Positions 10,219 through 19,944 of a stretch of DNA of 29,104 nucleotides are shown piece after piece (position 1 is the first letter of the stretch; each line of letters opens with the position of its first letter). The translations under genes were made by a program, and so were the position numbers. Under the pieces are notes generated by a model. That model worked only from the letters and a program-made list of their open reading frames with translations. It was not told the origin of the DNA and ran no database searches. The stretch lies in contig BBXU01001049.1 in assembly GCA_001598975.1 (NCBI GenBank), positions 1 through 29,104 on the forward strand. Reading direction: 5' to 3'. Source of the DNA: Parachlorella kessleri. Taxonomy: Eukaryota; Chlorophyta; Trebouxiophyceae; Chlorellales; Chlorellaceae.

Positions 10219-11620
10219 ATGGTCTCGTTCCACTGCCGGTCACCAGGCAGGTCTGCTCTGCACTCTGTGCACTTATTTTCTTCAAACTCTTGGTCATCAC
10301 CTCAGCGCTATCCAAGGCCACTCTATGCCCTCCCAAAGGGTCCAGACCGTCCAGGCATTGGGGATGGTAGCCGCCAGCCTGCCGCAGAGGCGGCTCTTGC
10401 TCAAGCAGGGCTGTCTCTGCTGGCAACCAGCACGGTCAGCTATGCAGCCATGACAGCAGCAGGCATATGGCTGAGCAAGTGGACAGGTTCGGCCCTTGCA
10501 GAGACACTGTGGAATCATTTCGTCAGTGGCAGCGCTGTGAGGTGCACCCTCTCGTGCGCACCTATTTGCAAGTCTCTAATAATTCGAGATATCTCTTCCT
10601 TGACAGGAAGAGGGTGTGTGCCAGACTTTCTACATGAAGACTGGCAGCTGGGGCCTGCTGTCCTCTGGACGCTGGCACTATTACCCTACCCTTTCATATC
10701 TTCCAGGCTGGCTGACAGCGTGGAAGCCTTTGCCGAGGTCTGAAGGAGCATGCCACCGCTGCATGCCCGAAGTAATGCACAGCTCCGTGGCCAGCCCTTT
10801 AACCAACCTTTCTAAGCCTTATGGACACAATGTCACTGTCCAGTCCCTCGTGCAGATTCGCTCGCTCTTCAAACAGTTTTTCATACCTCAACTGGAGACG
10901 CTGCCTTTGTGGGTAAGTATATGTGCCCATGCTGGACTAACCCATCATTGGCTGCTTCGCACCCACCTATTGGCGTTGCTAGTAGCAGCTGTTGCCCTTG
11001 CAGCCCTGCGGCAGACATGCTTGAGGTGCTCAATGCGTGGACTGCAATCCAGGGCATAGCGTTACTAGCTTTGGGAGCTGGCTTTGGCGAAGAGACGTTT
11101 TTCAGAGGGTTCCTGCAAACAGCCACCATCAGCTGGCTGTCGGAGTTGGGTGGCAGCAGCCTGCCTTACCAAGCGGCCACAGTGACAGGCGTGGGTGCTG
11201 TGTCGCTGGTGTTTGGCGCACTACATGCAGTCACCCCTCTCTATTTCTACTTTGCAACCGTGTCAGGAGCACTTTTTGGTAAGTGTGGCGGACGGGCCAA
11301 GGGTAGTTTGCGCCCGTCAGTGGTTACTTGCACAGCTGCGTGAGCACCAGTGCCTCGGGAGCCGGCACGTCAGTGTCTGGTGTGATAGCATGTGAAACTG
11401 GGGCACATACCTCTCTCTGGGCCTGTTAGGGCTGGTGTTGCAATGGCAGCTGATCTCGGCATGCTAGCATGGTTTGCTATGGGTGACTTGATGAATGCCA
11501 ACTGCAGGTGTTGAGTTCCTCACAGCAGGCCTCCCAGCAGCTGCAGTGACGCATTCCTTGTACGACTTTGTGGCGCTTGTTTATATTGTGAACGAGTGGG
11601 GCAGCAAGAAGGCTGCATGA
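10219..11620 (+). CDS. CPBP-family (CAAX/type II) intramembrane metalloprotease, 323 residues, four exons
   Basis: Exons: 10219-10737, 10844-10908, 11004-11278, 11508-11620. The three diagnostic motifs of CPBP (Rce1/ABI-type) glutamic proteases or metalloproteases are present: E224-E225-x3-R229 (GEETFFRG), F265-x3-H269 (VFGALHAV) and H302-x3-D306 (THSLYDF). Several hydrophobic segments surround them. The first ~60 residues are rich in Ser, Arg and Pro and lack acidic residues, as in a plastid transit peptide, so a thylakoid or envelope location is likely. The substrate is unknown; the family includes CAAX processing enzymes and plant SCO4-like proteins. The last two introns have clear GTGGGT and GTAAGT donors. 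The first donor (GTCTGA) is weak, and exon 2 could start at 10856 instead of 10844. Bases 10526-10606 may be a facultative in-frame intron. Confidence 0.85.
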
Positions 11621-12063
11621 GCCTCACCCTGTTTCCCAAGTGCAGCAGCACTAGCGAACTGAGCGCGAGTGTCACTGAAATTTCCAGGATCGTGTGAAGC
11701 TGTGATTGTCCTGTGGGGCTGTCCTCCCGACATTGGTAGCAAGGCCACGGATAGGCTATGCACAGCTGTGCACAACATTGCTGCACCGGCATGTAGTGTT
11801 GCGTGCCTTGCAGCCTCCCTTGTAGTTTGTTTTGAGACAGGCTTGGTAGGTGTGACCGGGGAGCAGGAAGAGAGAGTGTGTTGGTGTAGGAAGGTGGCAG
11901 TAGTGTGAGCGAATAGGAAGTGTTGAGCTGGGTGCTGCAGGCTGAATGCTAGGTGTGCTCTGGGGGCTTGCCCGAATGTCTTCAAGCTTGCTTGACTGGC
12001 GCAGTCACCAGCCTGCTGAAGGATGTGTGTCTTGCTTTCCACTCATGGAGCAGGAAGAAGCAT

Positions 12064-12068
12064 TGTAA
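12064..12068 (+). terminator. Poly(A) signal TGTAA of the CPBP-protease gene
   Basis: This is the first plus-strand TGTAA after the stop at 11618-11620, giving a 3' UTR of about 450 bases. The stretch 11621-12064 contains no coding ORF of gene-like composition. Confidence 0.6.
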
Positions 12069-12222
12069 GAGGTGTTGACCCCCCATACCTGACATTAATA
12101 CACAAACATAAATATTGCGACTACTGAATCAAAACTCAGGCAAGACCCAGGAGCATACTTGCATCCAGACCTGTCACTACAGTTCATCCTTGTCTCCTCA
12201 CTGGTCACATAAACTGCTACCC

Positions 12223-12227
12223 TTACA
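12223..12227 (-). terminator. Poly(A) signal TGTAA (minus strand) of the ZIP-transporter gene
   Basis: TTACA on the plus strand reads TGTAA on the minus strand, about 640 bases past the stop at 12865-12867. Bases 12228-12864 look like its 3' UTR, with no gene-like ORF. The facing plus-strand signal is at 12064, so these two transcripts probably end about 120 bp apart. Confidence 0.55.
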
Positions 12228-12864
12228 AATAAATAGGGCCGCCGGGACACCATGGCCAGAGGCAAAAGGACCAAAAGACAACGTCGTTTGCCTTGAAGGG
12301 AATGGTGAAGCAAGCGGAGAACCCGGAGCAACAAACTGGCAAGCACAACCAAAACGAGAGCAGAAGGGAACGGTTGAACACATTAGCGCTGCTTTTCAGG
12401 GCCATTGTGAAGTGCAGACCAGTTTTTCAGGTGGGACTTCTTGATTAGGACGGCATACTGCTCGTCCTGCCAACCACAATGCCAACAAAGCGTCATAACC
12501 AAAAAGTGGCAGAAGCCGAATACCTTGAGCGCACCTTACCCGGGCACTGGACCGCTCTTGCTGCCTAAATGTGGCTTGCTACCCAGCGACAATATCAACA
12601 GCAATCTCCCGACAGGCTAGCCCCCGGCATTAGCCAGAATTTCAGGCCTCTCTCATATGTTGCTACCATACACACATCTGAACAACTTGACCTCAAATTA
12701 CGCAAGGCTGCAAGTCACTCTGCAGCTAGCATCGGTAACACACAACCCAGCTGGGGGAGACCAAAGAAGTTCCTACGCGCCCTAAAATACCTCCCACAAT
12801 GCCAAACCATACCACGTTCCAGTCTCGCACAAGCAACCTGGAGCGGCGCCAAGCTCATGCCCTG

Positions 12865-15800
12865 CTAGCTCAAGCAGTAGGGGGTGAGCAGGCACAGCGC
12901 CCCCTGAAAGCCATACACAGCCAACGCCAGAACAGCACCCAGCAGCGCGCCTCCCCGAGCCCTCCTGGGGTGCAGGCTCCACCCCACGCCAAACACGACC
13001 AGGGCGGCCGTGCACAGTGCGCCCTCCGTGACCGCTCCCAGCCGGCCAGTAAGATCGAATGGGTCGTAGGCTGTGCCTCCGGGGGCGGTGCCGTCATACC
13101 GGGCAAGCGACAGCAGGGACCACAGCGCAGCGCAGCATGCCAGAAGGCCGCCGGCCCACGCGCCGTGCTTTGCGCTGGGGGCAAAGGTGGCGGCGGTCAG
13201 CGCTCCCGCCGCGCCGCCCAGGACCATCAGGCACAGCGCGGCCGGCAGCAGCAACGTGGAGAGGTCTGGGGTGACGGCTGCCATGCTGCGGGTAGCCCGC
13301 CAGCCCTACGCCACACCACTTGAGGGGTAAGAGAGCAGCATATATATACATATATGTGCAGGAGCTGGAAAGGGGTGCAGCCTTCCTTCTCCTGCAAGAT
13401 GTCAACCCTCATGGCATCACACGCTATCCAGCCCATACGATACAGCAGGGGACACACGCAGGTTACCTACATACTGCGCTACACTCCGATTGCAAAGCCA
13501 TAAGTGCATGCTTCGTTGACTCATATAGCAGGAGGATCCGTATGGCCACAAGGCACACAGGGGAACCGTGTGCAGCGCCAGCACCAGTGCTGCCATCAGC
13601 GTGGCAGCGTACTGGGGCGCCGCCAGCTTGAAACCTCCGTTGCGCTCCCCTGCCTTCAAGGCGTGCATACCCCAGGCCCCCAGGAAATCCAAGCCCAGGT
13701 GCCTGGGACTCATAGCTGCCTTGGCTGCATGCCCCAAACCCCCATTCAGGCCGCCATTCAAGCTGCCGTCGGCTTCGCCAGCAGGCGCAGCATAAGCCGC
13801 GCTGCCATTGCTGAAGGAAATGTTGCCGGCATTGTACGCGGTGGCGTACATGTGGGCCGCGCTGCCGCTGCCGCCATTGATGTAGGGGGTGCTGCTGTAG
13901 GAGTCGAGGCGCGCCAGCAGGTTGCTGTCAGAGCCCTTCTTGGCAGCTGCATTGGCAAGCAGGCAGGCTGCTGGGTCAGTGTATATCGTGGCTAAATGCG
14001 CAGCAACTGCATGGTGGGTATGGGTTTGAACACCTCCCGCCCATACCTCACACTGTGCCACTTGCACCAACCAAAGCGACAGACAGCTGAGCACATTGTC
14101 GGTGGTGGCGGAGCAAATGATGGTAACTCAGCCCTGTCCCTGTCATCAGCCGCGGCGTGCGGCAGCACAAGTCCCTCTGCTTCGCCTTTCCCCCGGGGTG
14201 TGGGTGTCTTACCCCCCCCCCCCCCCCACCAGCCTAAGCTGAGCATCAGATCTACCTTGCATCGACATGGGCCTGACCCACCTGCTTCAAGGTCCACGGC
14301 GCTGCGACTGATGGCAGTCCTGGCGAAGCCCTTCCGCCGCAGCACCTGCAGCAGCTGGTGCCGCAGCAGCAGCGCCAGCGCGGCGCCGGACGCCGCCCCC
14401 GCCACCACGTGCAGCGGGCCCGGGGTGACTAACCGCCCGCCGAGCGGGAGCAGCACGCGCAGCAGGGGCAGCAGGCCCATGCAGCCCATGAGGCCGGAGG
14501 CCAGGCCATAGTTCACCGGGGAGGGCAGCCCTGCGTTGCTCAGCAGCCCGCCCGCTAGGGCCGCTGCGGCGACGGCAGGCAGCATCACGCCCAGCGCGGC
14601 CAGCAGCAGCCAGGGGTCCCCGGGGAAGGGGTTGGGTACGGTGATAAGCCCCTGCGGAAGGTGCCGGCAGGGGGATCGTTTGCCACATTTTCCTAGTGGG
14701 AGGGAGCGCCTCGTCTTCGGGTAACAGTGTGTCCGGGTCAGCCTAGTGCTCTATCGGAAGGCGGAGGACCAGCTGGCTTTGGGGGGCCCAGACCACAGAC
14801 CACTTGCTGCCTGCATGCTTGTGGTGTGGGGAGTGCACCGAGCAAGCAGGGACCCTGCCACAGGAGCAAGTTGTAAAGGTTGTAAGCGAAATCCCCTGCC
14901 CGCGTGGCGGTGCAACCCGGGGGGGCGGCGCACCTGCTGGTCCAGCTGCTCAAAGAGCATCCGCACCCCCTCCAGCCCCGCAGCCGCAAGTGTGGCAGCG
15001 CTTGCCACCTGCAGCAGCAGTACGCACAGCTCAGCACCAAGGCACCCTCTGCACAGGAGTTCTGCCAAGCGTCGGCACGGGACAGCTCACATGCACGCAT
15101 GCATGTGGTTGAAACCTTTCAACCGGGAGGAGCATAGTAAGGCACGCCCTGTGTAATAAAAAGCCTTGCCGGTTGCCTGCCCAGAAGCGCTCCACACCCA
15201 CAGAGGATATCCACATTGATGCCCCCTTCTCGATACTGGATTGCCCAGCAGCGGGGAAGCATGGATTCACAAGCTTGACGCCACACCTGCTTGGGCGGTG
15301 CTGCAGTGAATGCGTCAGGTAGTAGCTCGGCAAACACGATCCAGATCATGCAGCCACCCGCAAACCCCAGTGCGATGGGCAGAATCGCCTGCGTGGATGG
15401 CAGTTCCACACGTTACTAGACAGCCTGTCATGCTTCATGTGCTTCCATGCCAAGTGCACAATAGATGTCATGTGCGACTGCCCCGCTTCACCCACCGCCT
15501 CCAATACAGCAAAACACCAAGGGAGCCAGCTGCATTGCTCACGGGCAGAAGCCTAGCCCTCTAAGACCCCCTCCCCCCCTCCCCCCCCCACACACACCAC
15601 CCACCACCACCACAGCCCTCTCATCCCGCACTTCGGTTTTGCCCCAGCACCACCACTCCACTCCCCAGCACAGCTCTGCTCCCCACCCCCACCCACGCAC
15701 CCCTCCATAGCTCCGCATGCCATGCCATGCACCCGTGGCCCACCACCTACCCAGCCAGCCACCCACCTCAAAAGCCTCAACAAAGAGGAAGGAGGGGATG

Positions 15801-18800
15801 GCCACCAGCGGCTGCGGCAGGCACGTCAGCACGCTCCACAGCAGCGCCTGCCGCGCCGACACCCCCTGGCCGACAAGCACCGTGGCCTTGGCCAGGCCCT
15901 CAGGCACGTTGTGGATGCCGATGGCCAGCGTGGTGAGCACGCCCTGCAGGGGGGGACCGTTCCTTTTCACTTTTCCCTCAGCACTTGATGCTAAGGGAGA
16001 GGCCAAGCTTTCCGCAAACACATTAGGGCGTGGCAGCACTCACAGAGCGGAATGCATTCGTATGCGGCGCGCAAATACAACAGGAGCGAGCTGTGCCCCC
16101 CGCCTGCCCTGCCTTTCTCAAATCAGAGTATACCCTGATACCAAGGTCCGGCTGGGTGATTCCGCGCATGGGGTCCCACCCGCGCCACTCTCCTGCTTCA
16201 ATACTCGAAACCCTTAGCAGGTGATACAGCCAACCACACGCCTTGCCAGGACTGTCCCTTGGGCCCCGCACGCACCTGTGACCAGCCGCTGTCGCCCGAG
16301 AAGGAGACCCCCACTCCGCACCCCTCCCCCAGCGCGTGCGCCGCCATGACGCCCACCAGCAGCAGCGTCTTGCGCGCCCCCGCGCCCTTCAGGTTCTCAA
16401 ACTGCACACACGCAGCACACCCAGCGAGAGAGCGAGCATGAAAAGCCGAGACCTCCAGGCCTCGTGCTTTCACCCGAGCTGACCAGGAACCAACCAGGCG
16501 GGATCCAAGACCCGACCCGCCGGGCCGCCGCCCCGACTGTGACTTCTACAAGCTGTGTCGCTGCTGCGGGCGCTAAAGTCCACGTGACAACCGAAGGCCA
16601 GGAGCCGCCCATCCAGCCCGAGTGATGGTGCCAATATGGTTCTAGTTCTCACAGGGGCCCGTCCCAGGGGCTAGAGCGCACCTCCACATCCTCCACGGTC
16701 TCCAGCCACTGCTGCATGGACCGGATGAACAGGCCGCCCAGCACCACCCCCACCACCACCAGCCCGGCGCCGTAGGGTTGGCCTGCACAGCAGTGCGCAG
16801 CGCGGCGGCACGCTGGTCAGCCGTGCAGCCCTGGTTCCAGGCCTGCCTGACAACCTGACTCGCGGGCACTGCCAGGGGAGAGGCGGGGAGGCACGGAGGC
16901 GAACTGATCCCTGCCAGGGCGCAACTTGTAAAGAGGAGAAGAGCCTGAAAACCACCTAAACGGGCCAAGGGGGAAGGGTGGGGGAGAGTCCCACGGAGCG
17001 CTGCCCCCACGGATGGCAGGCGCAGCCTGGGTGTGGAAGTTGCAGCTTACGACGGCTGCCCAGTGCAGAGCATATTAACAAGTACTGCAGGGGGCAGTAC
17101 TCACCCGTGTGCACCAGGTCGAAGCTGCAGGCAAACATGACTCCGCACGCCACGGCCGTGGCCAGCCCGCTCATGAGCGGCGACAGGGAGCGCACAAAGA
17201 AGAAGGGCAGCGCACCTGCACAGAAAACAGGTGGACACTACTTCAGGGGGGTCAGGAGACCTCGGCAGTGGCTAGGACTTACAGCCGGCACACGGATTTC
17301 TGTGGACAAGCTTGCCCACTGAGCATGCATGCGACCTCCTCTGCTCATAAGAGCTCTCCTTGGACCCTGCTTGACTGCCTTCCCAACAGTGCTTCGGATC
17401 CAGCTGCCTCTGCCAACCCAGCAATCCCACATGGTGGGCGCGGTTCAGCTCACCTAGGCCGGCAGCTGCCGCCATCATGATGGTCATGACAGCCACATCC
17501 ACCACGGGGATGTGCTGCACCCGGCGCACAGGCAATGGCCGCTGCTCCCGCTGCTCGTGCTGCTGGCTAGTGCCGAGAGCAGCCCCAGCGGCAACCCCCA
17601 GGGCCGCCTGCTCTGCCTGCTGCACCGGGCCATCGTCGCTCCACAGTTCCCGGTGCTGCTGCTGCTGCTGCTGCGCCTGCTGCCCGAGCTGGGCCTGCTG
17701 CCGACGCTCCCGCCAGGCCGCCTGCTGCGCCAGCTGCGCCTGTGCAAACGCGTCAGGCACCGCCCGGGCCCGCACTGCTCTGCCTTCTTGGGCTAGCCGC
17801 TGCCGCACCTGGGGAGCCGCCTGCTCCGCATGTCGCTGCGACAGCTGCTGCGCCTGCTCTGACAGCTGCTGTGCCTGCTGTGCAGCGTCAGGCGACTGGC
17901 TGCGCCCCTGCTGCCCGGGGGCCTGCTCGCTGCTCTGCTGCTGCTGCAGGTGCTCCAGCCGCCGCTGCCTCTGGAGCTTCTCAAAGAGATCCGCGGGTCG
18001 GCGGTTCTGCCGCTGCTCAAACCGTGCCACCGTCTCGTCCGGGTTTGTCAGCACCCTGGTGGCGTCGCCGGCATCTCCAGCCCCACTGTCCCGGGAGTCC
18101 GCGTCCCCAGGATCGCCAGCCTCCCCACGCTGCTGCTGCTGCGACTGCTGCTGTCGCCCCGCCCGGCTGCTGTCACTTGCTGCCTCGCTGGTGGTGCCCC
18201 CCTGGCCTGGCTGAGGCAGCTTGGCGCCTGTGTCAAAGACCTTGAGGTCCACAGGGTCTATCTTGACCTGCAGGCCCTCCTCATGCTGCGCCTGCTGGCC
18301 TTGCCGCTGCTCCTGTCCTTCCTGCTGGTCCTGCCGCCGCAGCTTGCGGAGCGCTTCCGCAGTCGCGGTGGTGGCTGGCAACCGGTCCGGCACGTCGTCG
18401 CTGCCCGTCTCCCCGCCCCCTGCCGCCGCGCCCCCGGCCTTCTCCTTGGCAAGCTCAGCAGCCGCCTGGGAGTGGTGGGGGGTGGAGAAGACAGCCAGCT
18501 CCATGGGGGTCTCCTCCCAATCCTCCGAAGCAGCACGCTCCTGCTGCTGCCCGCCCTGCTCCTGCTCAGAGCTGCCTTGGGTGCTGCCGCCGCCAGCTGC
18601 CTCCCCCGCCAGCAGCTTCCGTCGCACAAAGGCGCCCGCCGAGGCGTCGCCTGCCAACCGGTCGGCCGCCGGATCGGCGCCTGCCTGCCGCTGTTGTTCC
18701 TTCTCCTGCTGCCCCCACTGCTGCCCCTGCCATACTTGCTGCCGGCGCTGCTGTTCTTGCTGCTGTCCATGCTGCCCCTCCTGCAGTAACCCATGCAACT

Positions 18801-19433
18801 GCCCATGATGCTGCTGCTGCTGCTGCCGCCCCTGACTTTGCAGCTTCCATTGCAGCTTCTCTAGGGCAAGCTGTGATGCCAGCCTGCCTGCCTCTGGCCC
18901 CGCCACTGGCTGACTCACATCCCCCAGGCGGCCTGCCAGGCCACGTGCAATGCTGCTATCGCCGGCATCACCAGCTGGAACTTCTTGCTGCTGCTTGGGA
19001 AGCAGTGCTTCTGCTGTACTGCTACCTCCACCCTGCAGCTCCTGCAAGGACCTCTCCCTCAATCCTGCATCAGCCGCTGTTGCTGCTGTTACTGCTGCTC
19101 TTTCCCTGCCCACTATGGCCGGGTTCCACAGCACACCGGGTGCAGAAAGTCCTTCTTTCAAGCCGCCAATAGCAGCCACAGCAGCCGGTGTGGTGCCCTG
19201 CAGCACAGAGTATTGAGGGACTAAGCTGCGCTGTTTCGCAGCACAACAGTCGAAACTTGCAACCTTGGGTAGCTGGATAGCTGCAGCAGCCACCCCCTTC
19301 CACCCCCTGCTGTCAGCTACTCGTTACCAAGGGGGCGCTTGCAGAACGCACCCAAGTGACCTCCCACCTGTGTTCCGCCAAGTAGGAGAAGCAGCAACAA
19401 GGTAGCCACCAGCATGTGTTGACACCGCCGCAT
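12865..19433 (-). CDS. ZIP-family metal transporter (At3g08650-like) with giant Gln-rich insertion, 1251 residues
   Basis: Exons in transcript order: 19368-19433, 17454-19272, 17105-17215, 16682-16782, 16276-16401, 15767-15943, 15287-15388, 14934-15008, 14282-14651, 13559-13946, 12865-13285. All phases agree. Exon 1 encodes a signal peptide (MRRCQHMLVA then a run of Leu). Residues 23-610 are Gln/Ala/Gly-rich and hydrophilic. Membrane helices begin at 612-629. ZIP metal-site motifs are clear: HALGEG (H721, E725) and HNVPEG (H752, E756), followed by LPQPLVAIPSFLFVEAFE and FAELLPDAF. The order of segments, including VASAAT after the DAF helix and the ending LLTPYCLS, matches Arabidopsis At3g08650 from memory. 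The second half repeats the layout with eroded motifs (H1077, H1108). Likely role: Zn/Fe/Mn transport toward the cytoplasm. The donor at 13558 and the acceptor at 19273 are the least certain junctions. Confidence 0.85.
14212..14227. repeat. C16 homopolymer in intron 9 of the ZIP gene
   Basis: Sixteen consecutive C on the plus strand, hence G16 in the sense-strand pre-mRNA of the minus-strand gene. It is intronic and likely length-variable. It could form G-quadruplex RNA or cause assembly error. Confidence 0.85.
15567..15589. repeat. C5-T-C7-T-C9 tract in intron 6 of the ZIP gene
   Basis: On the sense (minus) strand this is a run of G9, G7 and G5 separated by single A bases, a strong G-quadruplex candidate. 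A CA/CCA-rich stretch of about 100 bases follows on the plus strand. It sits inside the 378-bp intron 15389-15766, about 180 bases from the donor. Confidence 0.8.
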
Positions 19434-19944
19434 TCTTGGGCCGCGTGAATAACACACGGAATAAGGAGGGGCTACGATCACGTCCCCAGAGGCCCTGGTG
19501 ACAGGTTACGGTTCATTCTGTGCCCATACACGCAGCACAAAACGATATATGAAGTTGAGCTGGCCACTTATGAGTGAGATTGGAAGCTAAGCCCACTAGG
19601 TTTATCACTATGCCAGTGGACTGACTGTAATAGATATAGAAATGATCGCAGGCAGCGTCAATGCGGGCAGGACGGAAAACACGTAGCTCGTGCACCGTGT
19701 GCTTGTCATGCTGTGCGTGGCAAGTTGAAAGGTTCCTTGCAGAATGCTGATAGGAAGATCGCCCATGAGATCGCCAGTTGCTATCCAATCAGATTCCTTG
19801 TGCAGCTGCAAGGCCATCCCAAGTAAAGCATTACCTATGCTTCCATGATGTGATGCTGTGCTAGGCCGAGTATACTTGCGCTAACTCATACAGTACTGTC
19901 TAGTGGACCTCATGGTGGCATAAAGGTCCCCAAAGCAAGCCACC
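19434..19944. promoter_or_regulatory. Divergent intergenic region between the ZIP transporter and NUP107
   Basis: The 511 bp between opposed start codons hold no coding ORF. A CATAAAGG TATA-like element lies about 25 bases before the NUP107 ATG, and A/T-rich islands (CGATATATG, TAATAGATATAG) lie mid-region at about 19544 and 19628. No known regulatory motif was recognised. Confidence 0.45.

Noticed and set aside
12865..14651. C-terminal exons of the ZIP gene as a separate membrane-protein gene
   Set aside because: Splice phases join them to the upstream exons, no promoter or poly(A) signal lies between, and the order of segments including the LLTPYCLS ending matches At3g08650-type proteins.
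17477..18214. 245-codon Cys/Ser-rich plus-strand frame
   Set aside because: This is the reverse reading of the Gln/Ala repeats in ZIP exon 2 (CAG runs read as CTG/TGC). Its apparent Cys-richness is an artefact of the repeat.
19271..19293. GTG-initiated frame as the start of the ZIP protein
   Set aside because: GTG starts are not expected in nuclear genes. The upstream ATG at 19433 encodes a signal peptide and splices in phase into 19272.
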